The notes beneath the pieces were generated by a model. It was not told where the DNA came from. It searched no databases and saw nothing but the letters and a program-made list of their open reading frames with translations. The position numbers were made by a program, and so were the translations under genes. From Achatina immaculata (taxonomy: Eukaryota; Mollusca; Gastropoda; Stylommatophora; Achatinidae), in assembly GCA_009760885.1 (NCBI GenBank), contig CM019701.1, positions 13,103,963 through 13,167,962 of the forward strand: a stretch of 64,000 bases of DNA, in the 5' to 3' direction. Numbering within the stretch: position 1 is the first letter of the stretch; every line of letters begins with the position of its first letter. This document shows positions 1 to 11,877 of this stretch, in pieces.

Positions 1-232
1 CTTGTCAATTTATTGATGAAACTTCCATGTATTTCTTTTTCTTTTATTTATCATTTTAAGGTTCCAGTGTGTTTCAGTTGTTCCAGTGACGTCTTGTTCT
101 GGGCATGTATTGTACGTTTCACTGGTCAGCGATATTCTTTGCATTATAAATATTATCTGTATATCCTCTTTTGGTATGAAAAACCGACATATTTTATAGT
201 AAATCTATGAACTTTGTTCTGGAACGTAAATT

Positions 233-658
233 TTATATTTCACTGCACTGTGGTGTCATTAATATCAGAACATTCTTTATTCTCTCTGTAGAAACAAAAT
301 GCAAGTTTTAACTACATAAGATATTAAATAAACACATCTCACACATATAAGTGCACGAAACATATAAATAAGACCTTCTACTGATGAAAACCTTTAACTT
401 ATTGGAAATGGATAAGAATCTGTCGAAGTCAGCCATATCAATACATGTAGGAGATCTTGAGACGAAATTAGATCACAAAAATGTTAAATAACATAAAGAA
501 TATAATACATCGATAAAGTTATGTGAATATCGTATTTAAACACTCATCACGATAAGAATTAAATAAGGTATAATCTGTCATTTTAATGTATTAAAGTGCA
601 CAGTACAGCACATACCTCGTCCTATATTGTCCAAAGAGAGACAGTAAATCGTTGACAT
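233..658 (-). other. Putative spliced small-ORF unit, type B, copy 1
   Basis: On the minus strand exon 1 (coding part 658-616) reads M-S-T-I-Y-C-L-S-L-D-N-I-G-R and ends at a donor G|GTATGT with the intron starting at 615. The acceptor is TTGTTTCTACAG ending at 286. Exon 2 (285-233) continues in phase 1 as ERIKNVLILMTPQCSEI and stops. The predicted intron is 330 nt. Upstream of the ATG the same frame is hydrophobic but has no earlier in-frame ATG, so the true start may lie in another exon. No known family is recognised. The splice sites are seen in the sequence; transcription is inferred. This is one of six matching copies. Confidence 0.4.
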
Positions 659-904
659 TATATGAAAGGAAATAACCAGTAAAAATTTTAATCTTTCATA
701 CAGTAATATATCAGAGCTGATTCTTTTCAATTTATATGAAATAAACTAATGGTTATTACTCATAAGAGTGGCAGCATATACAGAAACGTTAACACACGCA
801 AGACGTTTAGAAATGAAATTATAGAAACAAATTTTTGCATCCCGTTCTCGAAAGTAAATAATCAAGTACTTTCAAGAAGTGTGGGTCCCTTTAAATATTA
901 AAAA
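300..904. repeat. Array module c, copy 1
   Basis: This block recurs throughout the window (for example from 2466, 4441, 5956, 15560, 17000, 18470, 27300, 43500 and 49750). Landmarks are the text around the minus-strand donor (acataccttgtcc on the plus strand), a repeated phrase for gtggcagcatatacag, and cgtcccgttct. Sequence identity between copies varies widely, which indicates old and recent duplication rounds. It contains exon 1 of the type-B unit. Confidence 0.8.
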
Positions 905-1545
905 AAAATTATAAGACATTTAATTCCCCCCCACCACCTTTTTTCCCTCTATTTTCTTTCTCCAAACTACCCCTTCCTACCGCCACCCTCTTTCCTTCTC
1001 TGGCAACATATTGGTGTTTATAGGGTCTTGTCCTGTTCATCAGTTTCACATTTTATCCTTACAGGTCTTTATGTTCTTCATTCATTATCTCTCCGCTTCC
1101 CAACCCCCCCTCCCGACACCTTTTCCTCTAGCGGCTATCATGTTTCTATTGCCTTTCCCCCCACCCCTTTCTACCACATGTTTTCCTCCTCTCTCTCTCC
1201 ATCCTTTCTTTACGATTGGCTCTATCGGTTTATCCTTTGTGTGGCCAGCGTGGTCCATGTGCATCTTCTAAGGCAGGCATTTCTGTTTCCTACTTCTGGA
1301 GGAGGCCATATTAAGATAAGTTCTTCGTTTAGTTTTTTTTTTTGTTTTTGTCTCGTTGTCCATGAAAATTGCTCGCTCCGAAATATCAGATGTTGTATAT
1401 TTTTCATTCATATATTCCCATACTTTCTATTCGTTTTTTCTCACTTTACTCACTTTCTCTGCCACTTTGTAAAACTGCACGATACACCTATACCTACCTT
1501 TATAATTGAAACCAGTTTTACTGCAGTCGCCATACGTTTTATCTG
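905..1545. other. Insert of unknown origin, present only here and at 13990-14630
   Basis: The segment interrupts the usual c-to-e module order and is found nowhere else in the window except the segmental duplicate. It opens with C-rich and T-rich runs and has a tract of T near 1330. Open frames of 186 and 86 codons cross it on the plus strand, but they are low-complexity, rich in S, F, H and P, and their ends differ between the two copies. I recognise no transposon ends or protein domain. Confidence 0.5.
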
Positions 1546-2465
1546 TTATGTGACATCATACAGATGGGCTTATCTTATATCGTACTAAACCAGACTAAGG
1601 GTTAATTGTACTCCACCTTACTCTCCTCACCTGTGACTTATATTCCAGACACCTGATTATAGAATGTTACAAATACTGTTCCTAAACCACATACACGAAC
1701 CCTCCCCCCCCCCCCACCCCCCAACCACAACCAAGACTTTTTCTGCACTTTATTACCATTGTGCCGCCCTCTCACCACTCCGCTGTCCTCCCCCCACCCT
1801 CTCTTAACTTACCAAACTTCCACCTTTCAGAAGTCTATTTTATTTTAACTTTCACCATACTACATGATACTCACTCCTTGATGCAGTGTGTTACAGGTCA
1901 CAGATAAGTTCTATATTTTGAGTACCATTTTTTCATTCTTATATGTTGCATACCATTCATATGATTTTTCATTATATCTTTTTTTATCTCTCTATACTGT
2001 ATGTTTTTTTATCGTTAAAGTATGAACTGAAATGTTGCAATTCCAAGCACAGTGAATGACAAACAAAAGCAATAATAAAATAACCTAAATAAATCGATAA
2101 GACACAGATATTCACTATTAATTGGAGATATATTTACAAAAGGAGAGCATGAAAACATTAACACGTGAGTTAAAGTACATGTTAACACAGACATGAGAAG
2201 ACAAAGAGGAAAAAAATACATAAAATAGATAGTCATAAAATAAAAATTCTAAAACTGAGCTGATGTAAAATATCAAGGAATAAGACCAGTGCATACACGA
2301 CACATAATGATCACGAAGAGAAAAGGAAAAGCTTCTTTATTTTATATTGAGAGCAATGTTTTACAAACAACTTAGTTCTTTCATTACAAGACAGCATCAC
2401 TTTCTTAGAAAACTTATGACGTTAATAATTTATTTCTAGTCTTAAAAAAAAAACTGCAAATTCTC
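1546..2465. repeat. Array modules e (partial) and f, copy 1
   Basis: The segment starts within module e at the tgttatgtgacatcat phrase, downstream of where the CRE site lies in complete copies, so that site is missing here. It then has the acceptor-like tatattccag, a C-homopolymer near 1707, a pyrimidine-rich stretch and the AT-rich f block. No gene is supported. Confidence 0.7.
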
Positions 2466-3347
2466 ATAAACAGGTCTGATACATATAAGTGCACGAAACG
2501 CATAAATAAGACCTTCCGCTGGTGAAAACCTTTAACTTATTGGAAAATGATAATATGCTGCAAAAGCTAACAATATCACTACATGTAGTAGATCTTCATG
2601 CTTTAGATCTTAACAATGTTAGTTAAAATAGACAATATAATACATCGATAAAGTTATGTGAATATCGTATTTAAACACACATCACGACTAGAATAAAATA
2701 AGGTATAATCTGTCATTTTAATGCATTAAAGTGCACAGTACAGCACATACCTTTTCCTATATTGTCCGAAGAGAGACAGCAAAACGTTGACATTATATGA
2801 AAGGAAATAAGCAGTAAAAATTTTAATTTTCCAATTCAGTAATTTATCAAAGCTGATTCTTTTCTATTTATATAAAATTAATTAATGATTATTACTCATA
2901 AGAGTGGCAGCATATACAGAAAAGTTAACACACGCAAGACGATTAAAAATGAAATTATAGAAACAAATTTTTGCGTCCCGTTCTCGGAAATAAATAATCA
3001 AGCACTTTCAAGTGTGGGTCCTTTTAAATATAAAAACAACGACAAGACATTCACTAACACACACAGTAACGTTGTACTAAGTATGCATGTTTCGACTGCG
3101 TTTAACAGTCACTAGAAACTCTAGTTATCAAAGTCCATTTCGGTGCACAATTCACTATACAAGTTCATTCATTATACTCGTGCTTCAAATGAGACTTTAG
3201 TGTCAGCATTAAACTGCTTAAGGAATTAATGCACTATTCAACCATATTATCAGTTATCGTGTAAACGATTATTTAATAGCAATAGACCAGGCAATGGAGC
3301 AAGTTCTTATATAAACATTGACAGTTTTTGAGAGATATATAACCTAT
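2466..3347. repeat. Array module c, copy 2
   Basis: Long version of module c, running to the SINE insertion point. The minus-strand exon-1 donor is present near 2750 (AAG|GTATGT), but no module A lies downstream, so it is an orphan exon-1 block. A 76-codon plus-strand frame at 2885-3115 also occurs at 17422-17652, but only because the two segments are duplicates. Confidence 0.75.
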
Positions 3348-3359
3348 AATTCATATATA

Positions 3360-3622
3360 AGTAAAGTAAACTAAGATAACCTGTCGTGCCTTAGAGGCAA
3401 ATCGGGACATCTTGTTAATGCCCATATTTTCTTTGACCTTTAAGAACACTAGAGGTTGATATTGTCAGTATCACGCCTGGCTCCCCTTCCTTCCATTAAC
3501 TCCAGAAGAGATATGTTACCCATTTCCACAGCTCGATGACTGCAGTATCTCCGACCGGATTCGAACAACCGACCTTGGTCATGAGAGAACAGTGCAGTAA
3601 CTACTTTGCCACTCAGGGATAA
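3360..3622 (-). mobile_element. tRNA-derived SINE, copy 1
   Basis: On the minus strand the element starts at its tRNA-like head: an A-box-like stretch near 3597-3612 and a B box GGTTGTTCGAATCCGG at 3555-3570 spaced as in a tRNA gene. An unrelated body and a short tail with repeats of CTTTA follow. Flanking 12-bp direct repeats (aattcatatata at 3348-3359, aattcatgtata at 3623-3634) differ at one base and are read as the target-site duplication. A polymerase III SINE is established for this architecture; the family name is not known to me. Confidence 0.85.
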
Positions 3623-3634
3623 AATTCATGTATA

Positions 3635-4440
3635 CATATAATGAATTTGCTATAACTAGGACTGTTTGACTTACAAAACACTCCTTATAGATGATTTGAT
3701 TTTATCAACACATATATGAAGAATATTCACCTTGAAGGAGATTAATCAAATAGGACTTGACGTGAGTCTCAAAAGATAAGACTAAAACATTAAATCATAA
3801 TATTCAATAAAGTTATTGTCGGCCATGTATATTCGGACGGCGACTGGGATGGTTACTTTTGACAAGGAGAACCTCGGACTAAGTCAGTGTCGTAATAGAC
3901 CCTGCCCTAATGACGTCATAGTCTGCAGATTAGTCACTCAATTGAAGTCGTGTGTTATGTGACATCATACGGATGGACTCATCTTACATCGTACTAAACC
4001 AGTAAAAGGGTTATTTATACTCGTTTTTACTCTCCTCCTCACTTGTAACTTATATTCCAGACACCTGATTATTGAATGTTACAAACCCTGTACCTCAGCA
4101 ACATTCACCAACGCCTTCCCCCCACAACCAAGACTTTTTTCTGGACTTGATTACCATTGTGCCTCCCTCTCACCACTCCGCTGTCCTCCCCCCCCCCCCA
4201 GCCCCCTCTTTACTTACCAAACTTCCGCATTTTAAAAGTCTTTATTTTATTTTAACTTTCACCATACTACATGATACTCACTCCTTGATGCAGTGTGTTA
4301 CAAGTCACAGATAAGTGCTATACTTTGAGTACCATTTTTTTCATTCTTATATGTTGCATACCATTCATATGAATTTTCATTTTAACTTCTTTTTTATTTC
4401 TGTATCCTGTATGTTCTTCTATAATTAAGGTGCGAACTGA
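3635..4440. repeat. Array modules e and f (f truncated), copy 2
   Basis: Module e with the CRE-like site, then acceptor-like text near 4060, a C-run near 4190 and part of f. The f block breaks off near 4440, where the text jumps into a short c fragment and then repeats c from about 4500. This looks like a deletion or template-switch junction. Confidence 0.65.
3911..3918. promoter_or_regulatory. CRE-like palindrome TGACGTCA, module e copy
   Basis: Perfect 8-bp cAMP-response-element core, the binding site of CREB/ATF bZIP factors. A related TGACATCA lies about 50 nt downstream. Seven of nine complete module-e copies keep the exact palindrome. A regulatory role is inferred from the motif only. 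Confidence 0.4.
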
Positions 4441-5955
4441 AATGTTAAACACACACCACGATTAGAATAAAATAAGGTATAATCTGTCATTTTAATGCAT
4501 TAAACTGGTCTGACACATATAAGTGCACGAAACGCATAAATAAGACCTTCCGCTCTTGAAAACCTTTAACTTATTGGAAAATGATAAGATGCTGCCAAAG
4601 CTAACAATATCACTACATGTAGTAGATCTTGAGACTTTAGATCTTAAAAATGTTAGTTAAAATAGAGAATATAATACATCGATAAAGTTATGTGAATATC
4701 GTATTTAAACACACACCACGATTAGAATAAAATAAGGTATAATCTGTCATTTTAATGCATTAAAGTGCATAGTACAGCACATACCTTGTCCTATATTGTC
4801 CGAAGAGAGACAGCAAAACGTTGAAATTATATGAAAGGAAATAACCAGTATAAATAAATTTTAATTTTCCAATTCAGTAATTTATCAAAACTTATTCTTT
4901 TCAATTTATATAAAACAAATTAATGATTATTACTGGTAAGAGTGGCAGCATATACAGAAAAGTTAACACGCGCAAGACGTTTAGAAATGAAATTATAGCA
5001 CCTATTTTTGTACCCCGTTCTCCGAAGTAAATAATCAAGTACTTTCAGGAAGTGTAGGTCCCTTTAAATATAAAAAACACGACAAGACATTCACTAACAC
5101 ACACAATAACCTGATTATAGAATGTTACAAATACTGTATTTCATCCACATTCATGTACCTCCCCCGCCCCCCAACCACAACCAAGACTTTTTTCTGGACT
5201 TGATTACCATTGTGCCGCCCTCTCACCACTCCGCTGTCTTCACACCCCCCCACCCCCACCCATCTTCACTTACCAAACTTCCACATTTCAGAATTCGTTA
5301 TTTTATTTTAGCTTTCACCATACTACACGATACTCACTCCTTGATGCGGTGTGTTACAAATCACAGAGAAGTTCTATACTTTGAGTACCATTTTTGCATT
5401 CTTATATGTTGCATACCATTCATATGAGTTTTCATTATATCTTGTTTTCTCTGTATCCAGTTTGGTGTTTTTTTTTTGTATCATTATGGTATGAACTGAA
5501 ATGTTGCAAGACGACACACATAGAATGTCGAACAAAAGAATTAGGAAAGGAACCTAATTAAATCAATAAGACACAGACAGTCACTATTAATTGTAGATAT
5601 ATTTAGAAAAGGAGAACTTGAAAACATCAACACGTGAGATAAAGTACTTGTTAACACAGATAGGAGAAATAAAGAGGACAAAAAACAATCAAACTAGATA
5701 GTCATAAAATAAAAATTCTAAAACTGAGCTGATGTACAACATCAAGGACTAAGATCTGTGCATACACGACACATAATGATGATTGTGAAGAGGAAATGAA
5801 ATGCTCTTTTATTTTATACTGGGAGCAATGTTTTACAAACAACTTAGTTCTATCATTCCATGACAGCATTACTTTCTTAGAAATCTGACGAGGTTAATAA
5901 TTTATTTCCAGTCTTTCAAACAAAACAACAAAAAAAAACAACAAAATCCACATAA
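4441..5955. repeat. Array modules c and f without e, copy 3
   Basis: Module c joins f directly at about 5108 (cctgattatagaatgttac), with no SINE and no CRE block between. The donor of the type-B exon 1 is present near 4787. The f part carries short C-runs. Equivalent c-f junctions occur near 16170 and 19078, so this shortened unit was itself duplicated. Confidence 0.7.
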
Positions 5956-6840
5956 ACAGGTCTGACACATATAAGTGCACGAAACGCATAAATAAGACCT
6001 TCCGCTCTTGAAAACCTTTAACTTATTGGAAAATGATAAGATGCCTCCGAACCTAACAATATCACTACATGTATGAGATCTATAGTTTTTGATCTTAAAG
6101 ATGTTAGTTAAAATAGAGAATATAATACATCGATAAAGTTATGTGAATATCATATTTAAACACACATCACGATTAGAATAAAATAAGGTATAATCTGTCA
6201 TTTTAATGCATTAAAGTGCATAGTACAGCACATACCTTGTCCTATATTGTATGAAGAGAGACAGCAAAACGTTGACATTATATGAAAGGAAATAACCAGT
6301 AAAAATGTTATTCTTTCATACAGTGATCTATCAAAACCTGATTCTTTTCAATTTATATAAAAGAAATTAATGATTATTACTCATAAGAGTGGCAGCATAT
6401 ACAGAAAAGTTAACACACGCAAGACGTTTAGAAATGAAATTATAGTAACAAATTTTTGCGTCCCGTTCTAAGAAGTAAATAATCAAGTACTTTCAGGAAG
6501 TGTGGGTCCTTTTAAATATAAAAAACACGACAAGACATTCACTAACACACACAACAACATGGTACTATGTATGCATGATTTGACTGCACTTAATGGTCAC
6601 TAGAACCTCTAGTTATCAAAGTCTATTTCGGTGCACAATTCACTATACAAGTTCATTCATTATACTCGTGCTTCAACTGAGACTTTAATGTCAGCATTAA
6701 ACTGCTTAAGGAATTAATGCACTATTCAACCACTTTATCAGTTTTCGTGTACACGAACACGACTATTTAATACCAATAGACCAGGCAATGGAGAAAGTTC
6801 TTTTATTAACATTGACAGTTTTCAGAGATACATAAATTAT
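5956..6840. repeat. Array module c, copy 4
   Basis: Long module c ending at the SINE target site. The minus-strand donor is intact near 6230; there is no module A downstream, so the splice unit is incomplete. Confidence 0.75.
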
Positions 6841-6852
6841 AATTCATGTATA

Positions 6853-7115
6853 AGTAAAATAAGTAAAGGTAAACTGTCATGCCTTAGAAGCGCATAGTTA
6901 TATGTTGTTAGTGCCAATATTTTCCTTGACCTGTAAGCACACTAGAGGGTGATACGGTCAGTATCACGCCTGGCTGCCAGTCCTTCCCTTAACTCCAGAA
7001 GAAGTCTTTTACACATTTCCACGGCTGGATAATTGTAGTATCTCTGGCCGGATTCGAACAACCGACCTTGGTCATGAGAGAACAGTGCAGTAACTACTTC
7101 GCCACTCAGGCACCT
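6853..7115 (-). mobile_element. tRNA-derived SINE, copy 2
   Basis: Same element and same insertion point as at 3360-3622. Here the 12-bp target-site duplication aattcatgtata is perfect on both sides (6841-6852 and 7116-7127). The tRNA-like head with the B-box text tcgaacaaccgacc on the plus strand is near 7053. Sharing of the site shows that the insertion came before the duplication of the unit. Confidence 0.88.
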
Positions 7116-7409
7116 AATTCATGTATACATATAATAAATTTCTCACAACTATGACTTTTTGATCTACAAAACACTCCCTACAGTGATTTTTTCAACAGAT
7201 ATATGGTTACCCCTGAAGAAGATTCACCTTGAAGAAGATTAATCAAAGGGGATTGGACGTTGTTCTCAATAGATAAGACTAAACGCTTAAACCATAATAG
7301 ATAGTAAACTTATTATCGGCCATGTATTCTCTCGGACGGTGAATGTGATGGTTCCTTTTGACAAGGAGAACGCCGGACTAAGTCAGTGTCGTAATAGACC
7401 GTGCCCTAA

Positions 7410-7417
7410 TGACGTCA
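7410..7417. promoter_or_regulatory. CRE-like palindrome TGACGTCA
   Basis: Exact TGACGTCA in module e. TGACATCA follows about 50 nt later. Confidence 0.4.
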
Positions 7418-7578
7418 TAGTTTGCAGATTAGTCACTCACGTGAAGTCGTGTGTTATGTGACATCATAAGGATGGGTTTATCTTGCATCCTACTAAGGTA
7501 ATCTTGGGGTTAGTTACACTTATTATACTCGCTATCTACGAAGTTTCAGTCTCTCCTCACCTGTGACTTATATTCCAG

Positions 7579-7810
7579 GGCCCTCATTGTAGTGTGTTAC
7601 AAATAATGTACCGCAACCATATTCATCTTTCCCCCTCCTGGCCACTTTTATTCATGAATTGATTACCACTGTGCCCTCCTCTCTCTCTCTCCACTCCTCT
7701 GTCCGCACCCCCTCTTTCCTACCAACCTTTCACATCTCACAAGTCTTTATTTTAATTTTCAAAATACTACACCACACTCACTCTCTGGTGTAGGTTCTTA
7801 CAAGTCACAG
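7579..7810 (+). other. Exon-like interval with acceptor and donor, probably non-coding
   Basis: The interval is preceded by a pyrimidine-rich run ending tatattccag and followed by cacag|gtaagt, a near-consensus 5' splice site. Length is 232 nt. All three frames contain stops, so any exon would be non-coding. The duplicate at 20867-21098 has the same length and both sites. Most other units have cacagataagt, which lacks the GT, so this donor is either gained here or lost elsewhere. Confidence 0.3.
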
Positions 7811-8360
7811 GTAAGTAGCACCCTTTTTGTACCGTTTTTTCATTCTTATTTTTTGTCTATCATTCACATGAATTTATATTATACCTACTTTATTTTATCT
7901 CTGTGTTCTGTATGTTTTTGTATAATCAAGATGTACACCGAGATGGTGCAAAATGACAAACAGGGAATATCTAACAAAGGCAGTAAGAAAGGAACTTAAT
8001 TAAATCTAAAAGACACAGACAGTCATAATTAAATGAAAATATAATGAGACGTGGAGAACTTGAAAACATCAAAACGTGAAGAAGGTAAATGAAAACACAA
8101 ACATGAGAAGACAAAGAGAAAAAACAACATGGATAGTTATACAGTAAACATTCACCAACTGAGCCGATGTAAAATATTAAGAACTGAGATCTGTGCGTAG
8201 ATGGTACAAAATGATGATGATGAGTAAAGAAAATGCTTACTAAATTTTAATCTGTGTGTAATATATACTAAACAACTTAATTTTATCTTTTCAATAAAAC
8301 ATCCTACATTATTAGAAAGCTAACGAAGTTAATCATCTATTTTCAGTGTTAAAGGACATA

Positions 8361-8657
8361 CCTTGCTGAACAGCTGCTACAACTGATTCATCCAAGAGTG
8401 ACACGTAATGGAAGATAAAAACTGTATTAAACATTCTTTTTCGTACTAAATCAATTTTAACACACTAATTTCACGTTTAAGATGAAATTATAATCATTTT
8501 TGTGTACATAAAGTCCGAAATGTATTGCTTTTTATGATATACCGATTTACATTTTATACTCTCTGTTATCCGTACTGAGAGAACTATTCTTTTCGTAATT
8601 TATTAAAATGTCAGTTAGTTATAAATGAATAGCAAGCAGTTTATATCTACAAGATAT
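8361..8657. repeat. Type-A leader block and spacer before (TA)n
   Basis: On the minus strand a reading frame ending LLDESVVAAVQQ meets the donor CAAG|GTATGT near 8361. An ATG that starts an MKKK frame in other copies is ACG here, and a stop interrupts it, so this copy looks degraded. An AT-rich spacer leads to the (TA)n tract at 8658-8675. Confidence 0.45.
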
Positions 8658-8869
8658 ATATATATATATATATCCTATTTATATTGTAATATATCTTTAA
8701 ATCTGTCAAAATATCAAATAAACAAACGAATTCAGACGTGCAAATATATTGATTATAAATATCTGAAAAACAATCAGAACATTTCAATTTATGTCACTTT
8801 ATAGACTAAATCAAATTTGCTGTGTGAGGAAATACACCACAAAATATCTGCAGTCGTAATGACACCTTA

Positions 8870-9290
8870 TTTAGGCATGTTAAAGCTGGAAAACAACTAA
8901 AGAAAATAGACAAGAAATTAGACTCTTTCGAAAACAAATGTCTACGGAAAATACTCGGTATAAAGTGGAACGAACTCAAGAACAATGCAGAGATCAGACA
9001 GATGAGCAAAGAACACAACTCATGGATCATCAGTAAAAGGAGATGTACATATGTCTGTCATGTGATGAGCAGAAACTGTCAGAGAATCCCAAACCAAGTA
9101 TCAAGTGGAACACAACAGGCTGAAGAAAAAAGAAATTGATCACGTGAAACTCTAAAGAGGACACTGTAAAGAGAGGGCAGACTAGTAAGCATGAAATCCC
9201 TTGACGAGTTTGAAAAGATCGCCGAAAACAGGAAAACTTGGTGGTCTAACCGCACGAGGACGTATATATAAGATAAGAAGATTAACCTTG
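8870..9290 (+). pseudogene. LINE family 4, decayed 3' fragment
   Basis: Translated pieces match the C-terminal half of the 415-codon ORF at 46992-48239 (LDSFENKCLRKILG, then IKWNE and NAEIRQM), but frameshifts and stops break it. The 3' end runs into the family's ATAAGAT-type tail near 9275. It inserted next to the (TA)n tract and was duplicated with the segment (22170-22590). Confidence 0.8.
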
Positions 9291-9772
9291 AATAAAATAA
9301 AACATGGGTGACTGGACGTGGGTCTGAATAGATAAGACTAAAACCTCAAACCATAAAAGATAGTAAAGTTATTATCGGCCATGTATTCTCTCGGACGGTG
9401 GCTGGGATGGTTACTTTTGACAAGGAGAACGCTGGACTAAGTCAGTGTCGTAATAGACCGTGCCCTAATGACGTCATAGTCTGCGGATTATTCACTCACT
9501 TGAAGCCATGTGTTATGTGACATCATACTGATGGCTTTATCTTAAATCCTGTTAAGATAATCTTAGGGTTAATTATACTCATTATACTCGCTCTCTTTTA
9601 CTCTCTCCTCCCTTGTGACTTATATTCCAGAGCCCTCATTATAGTATATCACAAAACCTGCACCTCAACACATTCATCTATTCCCACCCCCTCTCCACCA
9701 CCCGAACTTTTTCTGGGCTTGATTGCCTTTGTGCCCCTCTCTCTCCACTCCACTGTGCCCACCCCCTCTTTC
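9291..9772. repeat. Array module e and start of f, copy 5
   Basis: Module e follows the LINE remnant directly, with the CRE at 9469-9476. The pyrimidine-rich start of f is interrupted at 9787 by a LINE family 1 insertion and resumes at 10883. Confidence 0.7.
9469..9476. promoter_or_regulatory. CRE-like palindrome TGACGTCA
   Basis: Exact palindrome in module e; the neighbouring tgttatgtgacatcat phrase is also kept. Confidence 0.4.
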
Positions 9773-9786
9773 CTACCAACCTTTCA

Positions 9787-10882
9787 TCATCATCATCATG
9801 TGCCGTGCCGACTGACTTTGGCTATTACGCTTCTCCAGAGTACACGATCCTTCATGCAGGCCATCAGTTCAGTTGGTAATCTCCTCTCACACCATCCCGT
9901 CAGGCTGTCCAGTATCATTTATCTTGGTCTTCCTCTTGATCTTCTTCCTTCTATTTTCCTGTTGTTATAATATTTTCAATGCCCCCTCTTCTCATTGCAT
10001 GTCCTATGAAAGTACATTGTCTCTCTCTTATCTTTTTGACAAGGTTTTTTGTCTCTCCAGCTCTTCTCATACATTCTTCATTAGTTATTTTTGCTGTCCA
10101 GGGGATTCGCAACATTCTTCTAATAAACCACATTTCTGCTGCTTCCAATGATTTTTGTGCAGACTTGCCTATTGTCCATGATTCACTTCCATATAACAAG
10201 ATAGGTTCAATATAGCATTTTAGTACTCGTTTTCTAACATTCATTGATAAAGATGTGTTAGCTAATATGTTTCTCATTCTCTGAAATGCAGTCTTTGCTT
10301 GGCCTAATCTGTTCCTAATTTCTGTTGTGCATTTCCCATCTGAAGTTATTACTGCTCCATGTTATTTGAATTTCTGCACCTGCTTTAGAATAGTTCCATT
10401 TAATTTTATACTGCATGCTGGTGGATTCTGTTTCTTAGATATAACCATAGTCTCTGTCTTTTTGATGTTCAAAGTAAGGCCTTTCTGTTCACTTTCTTTG
10501 GCGACTTTATCCAAAAGATTTTGCAGGTCTTGTTGGTTCTCAGCTATCAGTACTGTGTCGTCAGCATATCGAAGGTTGTTAATATTGTATCCTCCAATTG
10601 TTATGCCTGGTTCTGTGATGATTGTTCTTAGAATATTCTCGCTATACAGAGAAAAAAGGTCTGAGATAGTACACATCCTTGTCGCACCCCTTGTTTTATA
10701 GGTTGATATTTTCTAGTTCTATTTTCAACTCGAACTACTGCTTCTTGCTGCCAGTATAGATGTTTTACAATCCTCAGGTCTTTGCCGTCTATATTGATGT
10801 CTTCAAGCATTTTAATAATTTCATTATGTTTCACCTTGTCAAATGCCTTGGTGTAATCAATGAAGCATAAGTAGAGGTCTTT
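9787..10882 (-). mobile_element. LINE family 1, 5'-truncated, with 14-bp target-site duplication
   Basis: Minus-strand reverse transcriptase remnant. Pieces in order are motif B (KQGVRQGCVLS) near 10700, motif C (YADD) near 10560, and the conserved C-terminal region (LLYGSESWT, HAMRRGG, ENIITTGK) between 10200 and 9960. Frames shift between them, so it is a pseudogene. The 3' end is an (ATG)n tail at 9787-9800. The flanks ctaccaacctttca at 9773-9786 and 10883-10896 are identical, which is direct evidence of insertion by target-primed reverse transcription. The endonuclease and N-terminal RT are missing. Confidence 0.92.
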
Positions 10883-10896
10883 CTACCAACCTTTCA

Positions 10897-11877
10897 CATC
10901 TCACAAGTCTTTATTTTAACTTTCACAATACTTCACCGCACTCACTCTCTGGTGTAGCTTCTTACAAGTCACAGATAAGTGCTACCCCTTTTGTACCATT
11001 CATGTGAATTTATATCCTTTTTTTCTTTCTCTGTGTCCTTTATGGTTTTCTATAATTAAGATGTAAACCGAAATGTTGCAAGATGACACACAGTAAACGC
11101 CAAAAGAAAGTAATAAGAAAGGAACTTAATTAAATATAAAAGACACCGACAGTGGTAATTAACTTGGAATATAATGAGACGAGGAGAACTTGAAAACATC
11201 AAAATGTGAGGAAAAGTACACGAGAAGACAAAGAGAAAAAACACAACATGAACAGTCATACAATAAAAATGTCATCAACTGAGCTGATGTAAAATATCAA
11301 GGAATAAGATCTCTGCATACACGACTCATAATAATGATGGTAAGTAAAGAAAATGTGTCCCTTATTTTACACCGAGTACAGTATATACTAACCAACCTTA
11401 TTTTATCACTCCAACACAACATCCTACTGTATTGGAAACTTGTCGAAGTTAATCATTTATTTCCAGTATTTTTAAAAATTACAAATTCTGAAAAACAAGG
11501 ACATACCCTGCTGACGTTCTTGCTCAACTGACACATCCAAGAGTGACACGACATGTAAAACAGATAACTGTATAAAACTTTCTTTTTCGTACAAAATCAG
11601 TTTTAACACACTAATTTCAGATGTAACGTCAAATGGTAATCATTTTTTTACTGAAAGTCTAAAGCAAATTCTGTATGATGTCCAGAATTCCATATTCTGC
11701 TCTCTGATATCTCTACTGAGAGACTGTTCTACTTGTGATTCGTAACATAGATAGCTAACTATACTTAAACAACAAGCAGTTGAAATGTACAATATAAAAA
11801 TATAAATCTGACAGTCTTTAAAAGTGTATTATCATATAAAAAAGACTAGACTTCCTTTTTTCATATAGATATATATC
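10897..11877. repeat. Array module f resumed and type-A leader block
   Basis: The f block continues after the LINE. The type-A block near 11502 has the minus-strand donor CAGG|GTATGT. In a second frame an ACG replaces the ATG of the MKKK leader seen elsewhere. A 67-codon minus-strand frame at 11056-11259 is hydrophobic, but frames are not kept between f copies because of indels that are not multiples of three. Confidence 0.6.

Larger units (their letters stand above)
7128..8360. repeat. Array modules e and f, copy 4
   Basis: Complete e-f segment: CRE site, tatattccag, pyrimidine-rich tract, then the AT-rich f block. It contains the best plus-strand exon-like interval (see 7579-7810). On the minus strand f carries a conserved ACATCAG-type acceptor-like site near 8160-8170. 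Confidence 0.7.
1..9370. repeat. Segmental duplication, copy 1
   Basis: This stretch reappears with only scattered differences from 13083 onward. The start of the window matches 13083 base for base apart from single changes, and the decayed LINE at 8870-9290 matches 22170-22590. The offset drifts from about 13082 to 13300 because copy 2 has an extra c/f sub-unit and length changes in homopolymers. Inside the copy, modules c and f recur several times, so it is itself built from shorter repeats. The high identity points to a recent event or to two haplotypes placed in tandem. Confidence 0.85.

Noticed and set aside
1011..1588. Plus-strand ORFs of 86 and 186 codons
   Set aside because: Low-complexity composition; homopolymer length changes in the duplicate at 14095 shift the frame and change the product.
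2015..2303. Hydrophobic minus-strand ORFs in module f (also 15100, 11056, 30782, 53570)
   Set aside because: Indels between f copies are not multiples of three, so the open frame differs between copies; only the 46173 copy is kept, at low confidence, because it can be joined to an open leader.
3360..3622. A functional tRNA gene on the minus strand
   Set aside because: Only the A- and B-box part is tRNA-like; the rest does not fold as a cloverleaf by eye and a SINE body and target-site duplications are present.
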